Of a stretch of 64,000 nucleotides of DNA, positions 35,164-42,478 are shown piece after piece (position 1 is the first letter of the stretch; every line of letters begins with the position of its first letter). A program made the translations under genes and the position numbers. The stretch covers positions 1-64,000 of the forward strand of contig WGNL01000005.1 of the NCBI GenBank assembly GCA_016124585.1, read 5' to 3'. Below the pieces are notes generated by a model. It was not told the DNA's origin and did no database searches. It saw nothing but the letters and a program-made list of their open reading frames with translations. The stretch comes from Bacteroidota bacterium (lineage in GTDB: Bacteria > Bacteroidota > Bacteroidia > Chitinophagales > Saprospiraceae).

Positions 35164-38010
35164 TTATTGGCGTGGCGGCATACCCGGCGGCCTGCCTTCC
35201 CAGCCTCGCTCTTCGTTGTTTTTCGTCTCAGGAGCCTTCCCGAAAGCCCGGATATTGTAGGTGAAGCTCAGCATAACAAACCGCTGCAGTGCATTCGTGC
35301 GGCTGTCTTCGTAATAGGTTTCCGTCACGTTTCGGCTGATGTTTCGGTTTTCGTTGAGCAGGTCGTTCACAGCAAGCGAGATTTCCCCACGCTCGTTTTT
35401 GAAGAGTTTTTTGCCGATGGCCAAGTTCCAAAGTACGTAGTTTTGGTTAAAACCTCCCGACAAACCATTGTAATATTGGTGCGTCACATCGGTGCGAAGT
35501 ACCAGTCCATCGAAGATAATCCAATTGAATCGCAGGCTGCTGTTCTGGTTAAAATACTCGCTGTTGCTGGCGGTTTGAAGCGAGTTAGTGGCCTTGTTCC
35601 AGCTAGGGCGCAGGCTAATATTGAAGTCGAGCTTAGGGCTGATATTGCTGGCCAAGGTAATGCCCGTGCTGATGCTTTGGTTATTCGAAATATTTTCATC
35701 CCCGTTCACGAGGCCCGGGGTGCGGCCATAATTGTAGGAAATATTGAAGCTCAGGTTTGACTTGATGGGCTTTACCGGGAACCCATAACTGATGAACGAC
35801 CGCAAATTACGGTAGCCATCCAGGTTCACCGGCTGCCGGATTTGTGCCCCTGGCGCTACATCAAGGCTATCAAAAAGTGGTGTGTCGCTGCCTGCGAACC
35901 AAGTGCTGTTGCCGATGTAATTGCTCGTAAGCCCGCCACCTGCCATTGCGAAGAAGACCGTTGATTTCTCTGTGTTGGTCGTTTGGTACCGCATGAACAG
36001 ATTGTGCTGATAGCTTTGCTCTAGGGCTGGGTTTCCCGTGCTTAGTTGGAGCGGGTTGGAATTGTCCACTACGTTTTGCAATTGGCCCACTGAGGGCAAA
36101 TCTGTGCTTGTTCGATAGTTTAAACGGATGCTTTTCTGCTTGCTGAGATTGTAGCGCAGGCTTGCCGAAGGCAGTACATTGCTAAACTGTATCGTGTTTT
36201 TTGGGCCTTCGGGAAAGATGGGCTGGTTGGCCAGTTGCGACCATTGGTAATTCGCCCGGACGTTCCAGTTCAAATCACGACCCTTGTTGAAATTATAGCC
36301 CACACCGCCCGACTGTGTGATGTAATCGTTGGAAAAAACATTGCTCAAACTGGCATTTGGCAAGGCATACGCCATCACTTCAGCCCAATAATCGTAGGTC
36401 AATTTATCCGATTCTTCCTGCTGGTAGCTGGCTCGGTAGTTGAGCAAAAGCTGGCCAAATTCGCTGAGCGGCTCTGTGTATTCCAAGTTGGCGGCCATGT
36501 TCCACTTGCTGGCATCGAGCGTGGATTTTTGGTCGAGTGTATCAAAACTCAATTGCGGGAAATAGTAGCTGTCAAAGGAACGTAGGCTGCTGTTGCCGGA
36601 TTTTGGGCTGTATCCGTTGCTGACGTCAGCAGAGAACGTGCGGCCTTTGCGGCTGAATTTATGCCGCCAAAGCACACTGTTGTTGAAGTTCAGGCCGCTG
36701 TATTTTGAGTCAAAATGGTTGTCCGTGCTGTTTTTTAGCTGACTATCCAGCGAGGTTGAGCCAATGGTGTTGGATATACCATCATTTACTTGCCAAGTGG
36801 CGCTTGGTCGGATAATGAAAGAATTGGCGCTGTCCAGTTCCCAAGTAATTCGAAGGTTTGCACGATGGTTGGTATTGTCGGAGTTTGCATTGTAATCTTC
36901 TTCGTAAAGATCGCCCAAGCCCTCATCGCTCACAAACTGCCGAGTGAGCGTTTTGATGGATTCGTTTTGGCTTAAATTGAAAAAATAACTGCCCGTCACG
37001 TCCAGTTTTTTGCCCCATTTGTCCGAGTAGTTGATGCCCAAAGCATGTGTGGTGGAAATCCCACTGGAACTGTTGACCAAAAAATCGGAAGAACCACCTC
37101 CTCTGCCGCCTCCGCCACGACCTCTAAAGCCTCCTCTTCCACCTCCGCTGCTGCCTGTCAAACCCAAAATATCGTCCGTACTGAAATTTTGGACATTGAT
37201 GTTATTTGACATTCCAAGTATCGAAATTCGTCGGTCACCATTAAAAATATTGGTGTTCCCACCTACCTGGTATTTGTTTTCCCAGCCGTAGCCAGCATAG
37301 ACTTTACCGAACTGCCCATTGTTCATGCCCTTTCGGGTTACGATATTGATAGTTTTGGTGGTGTTGCCGTCCTGCACCCCGGTAAACTGCGACTGTTCGC
37401 TTTGTTGGTCGTAAATCTGAATTTTGTCAATAAGTTCGGCAGGCAGGTTTTTCAAAGCAGCAGCGGGGTCATTCCCAAAAAATGGCTTTCCGTCCACCAG
37501 CACTTGCTGGACGTTCTCGCCTTGGGCTTTCACCGTACCATTTTCGTTGGTCACGGTCGGCATTTTTTCAATCAAATCCTGCGCACTGGCATCCTTCATC
37601 ACTTTGAAGGCATCGGCATTGTACTGCACGGTGTCGCCGCCTACCTTGCCCATCGTCACAGTTTCTTTCACGGTCACTTCACCGAGCGTGGTAGCTGTTT
37701 GTGCAAGCGAAATCTTACCTAAATCAACGTTCTTGTTGCTCACTGTCACCTCTTTTTTTACATCCTCAAAACCGATGTAGGTCAGCACGAGTTGGTAGCC
37801 CCCTTGTTCCACATCCTCAAGTTTGAAACTGCCGTCCGGTTCGCTGGAAGTGGCCTTAACCATCTCGCCCCAAGGATATTGGAGCACTACATTGGCGCCA
37901 GGCATCGGCTGTTTTTGGTCATCCAGCACTTTGCCAGTAATGCTGAAATTTTGGGCGCTGGCGCAAAAGGCCAAAGTGACGAGTACGAGGATTGGAGCTA
38001 TTTTTTTCAT
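35164..38010 (-). CDS. TonB-dependent-receptor-like outer-membrane barrel (OMP_b-brl_3 type)
   Basis: A 948-residue outer-membrane protein. Signal peptide MKKIAPILVLVTLAFCASA, a carboxypeptidase-regulatory-like domain (ITGKVLDDQKQPMPGANVVL, about 23-105), then a plug-like domain with DLIEKMPTVTNENGTVKAQG and VQQVLVDGKPFFGNDPAAALKNLPAELIDKIQIYD. The rest is a large barrel of the OMP_b-brl_3 family. A Gly/Arg-rich insert (SGGGRGGFRGRGGGGRGGGSS, about 287-308) lies between plug and barrel. No SusD partner is present, so it is not a classical Sus system. The upstream Spy-like gene (gap 90) is the likely operon partner. Ligand unknown. Confidence 0.85.
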   Translation of the reverse strand: MKKIAPILVLVTLAFCASAQNFSITGKVLDDQKQPMPGANVVLQYPWGEMVKATSSEPDGSFKLEDVEQGGYQLVLTYIGFEDVKKEVTVSNKNVDLGKISLAQTATTLGEVTVKETVTMGKVGGDTVQYNADAFKVMKDASAQDLIEKMPTVTNENGTVKAQGENVQQVLVDGKPFFGNDPAAALKNLPAELIDKIQIYDQQSEQSQFTGVQDGNTTKTINIVTRKGMNNGQFGKVYAGYGWENKYQVGGNTNIFNGDRRISILGMSNNINVQNFSTDDILGLTGSSGGGRGGFRGRGGGGRGGGSSDFLVNSSSGISTTHALGINYSDKWGKKLDVTGSYFFNLSQNESIKTLTRQFVSDEGLGDLYEEDYNANSDNTNHRANLRITWELDSANSFIIRPSATWQVNDGISNTIGSTSLDSQLKNSTDNHFDSKYSGLNFNNSVLWRHKFSRKGRTFSADVSNGYSPKSGNSSLRSFDSYYFPQLSFDTLDQKSTLDASKWNMAANLEYTEPLSEFGQLLLNYRASYQQEESDKLTYDYWAEVMAYALPNASLSNVFSNDYITQSGGVGYNFNKGRDLNWNVRANYQWSQLANQPIFPEGPKNTIQFSNVLPSASLRYNLSKQKSIRLNYRTSTDLPSVGQLQNVVDNSNPLQLSTGNPALEQSYQHNLFMRYQTTNTEKSTVFFAMAGGGLTSNYIGNSTWFAGSDTPLFDSLDVAPGAQIRQPVNLDGYRNLRSFISYGFPVKPIKSNLSFNISYNYGRTPGLVNGDENISNNQSISTGITLASNISPKLDFNISLRPSWNKATNSLQTASNSEYFNQNSSLRFNWIIFDGLVLRTDVTHQYYNGLSGGFNQNYVLWNLAIGKKLFKNERGEISLAVNDLLNENRNISRNVTETYYEDSRTNALQRFVMLSFTYNIRAFGKAPETKNNEERGWEGRPPGMPPRQ

Positions 38011-38100
38011 GCAGTAAAATTAATTGGTTTGTCCCCTAAGATGGAAAATGAGAAGAGGAGACGGCGTTTTCAGTCGTCTCCTCTTCTAAAAATGGCGAAA

Positions 38101-38571
38101 TCAGGATTTGTTTCCGCCTTGCTCTGGAACTGGCGGGGGTGGGGGAGGAGGGGGTGTTCCGTTTTTGCCTGGGTTACCTCTACCGTCCATTCCTTTTCCA
38201 TTGCCACCACGATGCTTGGCCATTTCTTCGGAAATCTTTTGCCAATGGTCAAATTGGCTTTGGGTGAGCACGGTTTTTAATTCCGTATTCTGTTCAGTCC
38301 TCAAGGCGTCCATTTTGGCACGCATTTGCTCCCAATCGCCATCGGTATTTGCTTGACGTGCTTCAGTTTGTTTATTGGCATATTTCAGATTGATTTCCTT
38401 CACTTTTTCACCTTGCTTGGTGGAAAGTGATAGGCTGTCAACCATTATTTTTGTTTGCATTTCAGCCCGTTGTATGGGGTCTCGACCTCCATTTCTCCCG
38501 CCGCCTTGGGCTTGGGAATTGAAAGCCAACAAGAGCATGGAAGCTGCTAACAAGATTTTGAATTTCATCAT
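38101..38571 (-). CDS. Spy/CpxP-like small periplasmic protein with Gly/Pro-rich tail
   Basis: A 156-residue exported protein. Signal peptide MMKFKILLAASMLLLAFNSQA, then helices rich in Lys, Gln and Glu (TKIMVDSLSLSTKQGEKVKEINLKYANKQTEARQ) with an LTQSQFDHW element resembling the LTxxQ repeats of Spy/CpxP chaperones and DUF4890-like proteins. The tail from about residue 120 is low-complexity (GNGKGMDGRGNPGKNG, then eight prolines). Probably a periplasmic chaperone or stress protein; the direct co-transcription with the downstream TonB-type barrel suggests it helps assembly or senses barrel stress (inference). Confidence 0.65.
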   Translation of the reverse strand: MMKFKILLAASMLLLAFNSQAQGGGRNGGRDPIQRAEMQTKIMVDSLSLSTKQGEKVKEINLKYANKQTEARQANTDGDWEQMRAKMDALRTEQNTELKTVLTQSQFDHWQKISEEMAKHRGGNGKGMDGRGNPGKNGTPPPPPPPPVPEQGGNKS

Positions 38572-39159
38572 GAAGTTTTTAAAAGTGATTTAATTGATTG
38601 ATTTTCAATATTATGTAAAATGTGAACCCCAATCGTTTTATGTCCAACAGATAACTAAGGTGTCTGACTTAATAGGTCAGGTTGCACATTTGGACTTTAA
38701 AAAACACATAAGATTTAATCGTTCCCAAAATTTTAAAAGCTCATTTCATAGCTACAATTCTACAACTCACCTCACAGAATAAACAGCCTATCAGTTTGGA
38801 TTTCAAATGGGTAGTTTGAAAGATAATTTTGCAAAAACAAAAAAAAATTAACAGTTCACGCAGCGTTCAGGGTCAAAAGCTGGTTAAGACGGTGATTTAA
38901 AAGTTTACGAAATGCGTAAATGTTAAAAAATCTTAAAAAAATCGGCAATTCTCTCGAACTATTTCATAATTCATTCACTTTAAGTGGATTCCATTTCCCG
39001 AAACAAAAATCAAACACGCTCAAAAATTATCCGACATCAGAAAATAATTAATACGGACACAAGGCTTTTGATTCCTTTTAGTTTTGTTAGCGATTTTTGC
39101 CACACAGCAATTTTAGAACAAAAAAACAATCACTGCCTGGCCGCACCAAGCATTTTTCA
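38572..39159 (+). promoter_or_regulatory. AT-rich intergenic region with a candidate promoter for the nucleotidyltransferase-flippase gene
   Basis: 588 bases without a supported gene, divergent between the Spy-like gene and the fusion gene. TTTTG (39066-39070), 21 bases, then GATTTTTG (39092-39099) resembles the phylum promoter with one mismatch in the -7 box, about 60 bases before the ATG at 39160. TAGTTTTG at 39079-39086 is an alternative -7. The remainder is AT-rich and shows no clear palindrome or tandem repeat. Confidence 0.35.
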
Positions 39160-40947
39160 ATGAATTCAATTTCGCTTCAGCCAGAGGCTACCTTCACAGA
39201 AAATCCTATTGCCCCGGGTAATAAACCTGTAAAAAATGCCGTGATTCTTGCAGCAGGCAAAAGCTCCCGGTTCCGTGACCAAGGGGTCTTAAAGCCCAAG
39301 GTGCTGATGCAAGTGGGTGGTTTGGGCCTTCTCGAAAGAGCCATCCTAACACTTCATTCGACTGGCATCGAGCATTTCCGCATAACGGTTGGAGCCTACA
39401 AGGAGCAGGTTTTGGCGGAAATGAAAAGCCTCCCCCGTCTGCAACACATTGATATTGAGTATGTTGAATGTGATGACTACGAACTCGGAAATGGCGTGAG
39501 CTTCGCTGCTGGTGCAGCTGGTTTCACGGATGCGTTCTTGCTCACCATGTCCGACCATATTTTCGCACCGGAGACTATTGCGGATTTTGTTCAAAAAACA
39601 AGTGTAACGCCGCATCTACCAGCACTCGCCTGCGATGCTGACCTCGAAAATATTTTCGACATGGACGATGCCACCAAAGTGGCCAGTCGTGACGGTTTCA
39701 TCCACAACATCGGCAAGGAAATCAAGGAGTACGATTTAGTGGATACTGGGCTTTTTTATTTTCCCAAAGGCTACGGAAGCACCATTGCTGAGAAGGCAAA
39801 TCAAGGTGCACACTCTGTCAGCGGCATCATTCAACATTTCATTGATGGCGATGGCGTTCGTGCAGTGGTGCTCGACAATGCGCAATGGCAGGACGTGGAC
39901 GACCCGAATATGAAACAGGAAGCTGAGCGTCGCTTGAAAACCATGTTCAAAACGCCCGAAGCTGCTAGGTTGATAAAACCTAAAGAACAGGAAGAACAGC
40001 AGAAGAGTAGCTTCATCGCCAAGTTCAAAAAATACCTGCCTTACATTCTGGGACTTGGTATCCTAGCATCATTGGTATTTTACGTGCCATTCGACTTGGT
40101 AGGTAATGCGTTCACACAATTTGGCAACAAGGTTTTCCTCGTTTTTTCAGTAGCAATACTCTGGATTTTGACCAATACGCTCTGCACATTCACGCTAGTT
40201 CGGGGCAAAGTGCCATTTTGGGATGTTTTGTACAACCAAATAACAGGCGAGGGTTACAATACTATTCTGCCGCTGGCCAGTGTTGGTGGAGAGCCATACC
40301 GGATTCAGCACCTTTCGAATTGGATTGACATCCACGATGCCAGCCGTGCCGTGCTGGCCGACCGTTTGATCCGGGCCATCACAGGGATATTGTTTGCAGC
40401 TACTTGCCTTTTCATCACTTTGGCCATTGTGAAACTTAGCAGTGCAACCTTTATTACTGTCATGCTGTTGGCAGTTGCACATCTTGTTGTCGGGATTGGT
40501 ATTACTTGGGTTTCACTTTCTCAAGCGCCTTCAAAATTGGTGAACGTGGTGCTGAAAAAGCTAAAAATGGTGGAAGACTATCGGAACGAACCAATTCCGG
40601 CAGGCCGCTTTTTTAAGGCGATGGGCTACAAATTCATCAGCCGCATTTTCAGTTTGGTAGAAATGTATGCCATTTTCAACCTGCTTGGCTTTGATCCTTC
40701 GATGGGCGATATTATCACAATTGCCGGATTCATTGCGGTAAGTGCATCCGTGTTTTTCATGCCTGGCGGCCTCATCGTCAATGAAATCGGGATTTTGTTT
40801 GCCCTGAATATTTTGGGCTATTCTGACACAGTCATATTCAATTTCAGCCTACTACGCCGAACCAGCGTCATTTTCTGGGCGCTTTTAGGTGTTGCTTTGC
40901 ACCTTTCCTTCACCGTGTTCAAGAAATTGGATTTCAGCAGAGCCTAA
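39160..40947 (+). CDS. Nucleotidyltransferase (IPCT-like) fused to a UPF0104/LPG-flippase membrane domain
   Basis: A 595-residue two-part protein. Residues about 25-255 are a sugar-nucleotide-type transferase with VILAAGKSSRF, LKPKVLMQVGG, TMSDHIFAPE and DDATKVASRDGFIHNIGKEIKEYDLVDTGLFYF. The last block resembles inositol-phosphate cytidylyltransferase (IPCT), the enzyme that makes CDP-inositol. Residues about 285-590 hold seven or eight transmembrane segments with LPLASVGGEPYRI and PGGLIVNEIG, as in the UPF0104 / lysylphosphatidylglycerol-synthase flippase domain. Together this suggests activation of a phosphorylated headgroup and handling of the product lipid in the membrane. IPCT is known fused to a CDP-alcohol phosphatidyltransferase; here the partner differs. 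ATG at 39160 preferred over a TTG at 39097. Confidence 0.75.
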   Translation: MNSISLQPEATFTENPIAPGNKPVKNAVILAAGKSSRFRDQGVLKPKVLMQVGGLGLLERAILTLHSTGIEHFRITVGAYKEQVLAEMKSLPRLQHIDIEYVECDDYELGNGVSFAAGAAGFTDAFLLTMSDHIFAPETIADFVQKTSVTPHLPALACDADLENIFDMDDATKVASRDGFIHNIGKEIKEYDLVDTGLFYFPKGYGSTIAEKANQGAHSVSGIIQHFIDGDGVRAVVLDNAQWQDVDDPNMKQEAERRLKTMFKTPEAARLIKPKEQEEQQKSSFIAKFKKYLPYILGLGILASLVFYVPFDLVGNAFTQFGNKVFLVFSVAILWILTNTLCTFTLVRGKVPFWDVLYNQITGEGYNTILPLASVGGEPYRIQHLSNWIDIHDASRAVLADRLIRAITGILFAATCLFITLAIVKLSSATFITVMLLAVAHLVVGIGITWVSLSQAPSKLVNVVLKKLKMVEDYRNEPIPAGRFFKAMGYKFISRIFSLVEMYAIFNLLGFDPSMGDIITIAGFIAVSASVFFMPGGLIVNEIGILFALNILGYSDTVIFNFSLLRRTSVIFWALLGVALHLSFTVFKKLDFSRA

Positions 40948-40956
40948 ACAATTAAA

Positions 40957-41019
40957 AATTGAAAATGTAGAATTGAAAACTAACCAAACAGTAGGATTTT
41001 CAGTTCTCCATTTTCAATT
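40957..41019. terminator. 23-bp imperfect inverted repeat between convergent genes
   Basis: Arms 40957-40979 and 40997-41019 pair at 21 of 23 positions around a 17-base loop; AT-rich with A/T runs on both sides. The right arm reaches the stop codon of the TM2 gene. Likely acts as a bidirectional terminator. Confidence 0.5.
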
Positions 41020-41794
41020 AGCTTCTCAGTACTTCCTTTTTCATTCCATTGTATTCTTCTTCGGTCAGGATTCCTTGCTCCCTCAATTCACTCAATTTCT
41101 TGATTTGTTCAAGTAGGGAAGGCTGCTTTTCGGTGGGTTTTTGAGCCAACAAATCTGCGGTTTGTTCAGGTATGGCACTGTTCACTTGGTAGCCCTTTTT
41201 CACAAAATCACGGAACTCCGGCAAGGTGCGCAGATAGGAAAGTCCTTCGTGTTTTTCGATTTTGTCAAAATCAATGAAGCCAAAGTGAACGGCTTTCGTA
41301 AGGTGAAAAAACGCAGGGTCGGGGCGCTCGCTTAGGGAGTAGCAGCAGGCCAAATTGAAGTGAACGGCGGGGTCGTCAAACTTGATGGCCAGCGATTTTT
41401 TAAATTCTTCTGCAGCACCATCGTAATCGTAATCCTTGAATTTTTCTATACCCAAAGCTTTGTGAGGATTAGCAGCTTCAGTCGTGATAGCAGCTACTTG
41501 CAACTGCCTTTTTGGACGGGCAGTGGTAGCCAGAGGAGGGCGGTTTAAGTATCGCTGGTTGTATTTTTCATTGAACTCTTCTCTGTCCATTGACAACAAG
41601 AGCACTGCATCAATAAATGAAATGACGCCCATCAGCAAGACAAATGGACCGTCAGCCCTTATTGACATTACAAATAAAATTGCCGTGGCGATTGCATACA
41701 ACCTTCCCAACTTCCGCTCACCAAGATAGATACGATGGATACCCAGTGGGCCAAAAAACAAGGCAAACAAACCAGCCGTGGTCTTATTCTTCAT
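41018..41794 (-). CDS. TM2-domain protein with TPR-like repeat and C-terminal SHOCT motif
   Basis: A 258-residue membrane protein of unknown function built of three modules. Residues 1-70 are a TM2 domain (TTAGLFALFFGPLGIHRIYLGERKLG, then a second hydrophobic segment). Residues about 108-200 form a TPR-like helical pair (HKALGIEKFKDYDYDGAAEEFKKSL and VHFNLACCYSLSERPDPAFFHL). Residues about 228-256 (LLEQIKKLSELREQGILTEEEYNGMKKEVL) are a SHOCT motif, a short oligomerisation helix pair often found on membrane proteins. The arrangement suggests a scaffold at the inner membrane. Confidence 0.78.
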   Translation of the reverse strand: MKNKTTAGLFALFFGPLGIHRIYLGERKLGRLYAIATAILFVMSIRADGPFVLLMGVISFIDAVLLLSMDREEFNEKYNQRYLNRPPLATTARPKRQLQVAAITTEAANPHKALGIEKFKDYDYDGAAEEFKKSLAIKFDDPAVHFNLACCYSLSERPDPAFFHLTKAVHFGFIDFDKIEKHEGLSYLRTLPEFRDFVKKGYQVNSAIPEQTADLLAQKPTEKQPSLLEQIKKLSELREQGILTEEEYNGMKKEVLRS

Positions 41795-41940
41795 TCAAGC
41801 GATTTTTGCCCACCAAGATAAGTTTTTCGTTTCAATCAGGTCAAATGCCCAACTTAATATTCTACAAGGCGTTCATTTTTATGGATAATCGTGCATCCCA
41901 AGCTTTTTGACCTTATTTTTGCAGTGTTTTTACTATCCAA

Positions 41941-42390
41941 TTGAAAAAGCTTCTTCAAAATATTACTGTATATGCCTTAACTGCGGTCGTACTCGTAGCT
42001 TCTAATGGCTTAAGCGTTCATCATTTGTACTGCATTTGCAAGGGCAAAATGGTGACGACACTTTTCCATTCGGACGAGCCTTGCAGTATTGCAGAGCAGC
42101 AAAGCCAAACAAAAAGCTGTTGCAAAGGCATTGCTTGCGGCAAAGTGGAGGGAGAAAAAAAACACCATTGTTCGGACTGTACAAGCGTATTTGTCAAGCT
42201 GGATGCCAAGTACATCCCCGCCTCAACGTTAGCGTTAAAATCATTGGATTTAGTTGTACCCCAACTGATGCCTTGCCCAATCGTCGAGTGGTCTACTTCT
42301 CAAAAAAATCTTCAGCGTTGGCATCAAGACCTTTCTCCGCCGCCTGCTGGCAATGAATTATTGCCTTGGATACAATCTTACCTCTGTTAG
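41941..42390 (+). CDS. HYC_CC_PP family protein
   Basis: A 149-residue exported small protein with a signal peptide (LKKLLQNITVYALTAVVLVASNGLSVH) and the family's signature residues: HHLYCIC, then KSCCKGIACG and HCSDC, and finally LSPPPAGNE. The family is named from these HYC, CC and PP motifs and typically sits beside a TonB receptor. Its conserved Cys and His residues suggest heavy-metal (copper-type) binding; this is inference. Start is TTG at 41941. TATTTTTG at 41914-41921 is a candidate -7 box with a leader of about 14 bases. The TonB receptor starts 88 bases downstream. Confidence 0.8.
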   Translation: MKKLLQNITVYALTAVVLVASNGLSVHHLYCICKGKMVTTLFHSDEPCSIAEQQSQTKSCCKGIACGKVEGEKKHHCSDCTSVFVKLDAKYIPASTLALKSLDLVVPQLMPCPIVEWSTSQKNLQRWHQDLSPPPAGNELLPWIQSYLC

Positions 42391-42478
42391 TGCTCGCTGA
42401 TAAATCAGCTTCATCCGTTTTATCAGTTAATCCAGTGTTCCCGACTTTCGTTTTGGAACACAACAAATTCTAAAAAAA

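Noticed and set aside
35152-35760. A 202-codon plus-strand frame antisense to the TonB-type barrel
   Set aside because: It begins in the intergenic region but is mostly antisense to barrel strands, and shows no motif.
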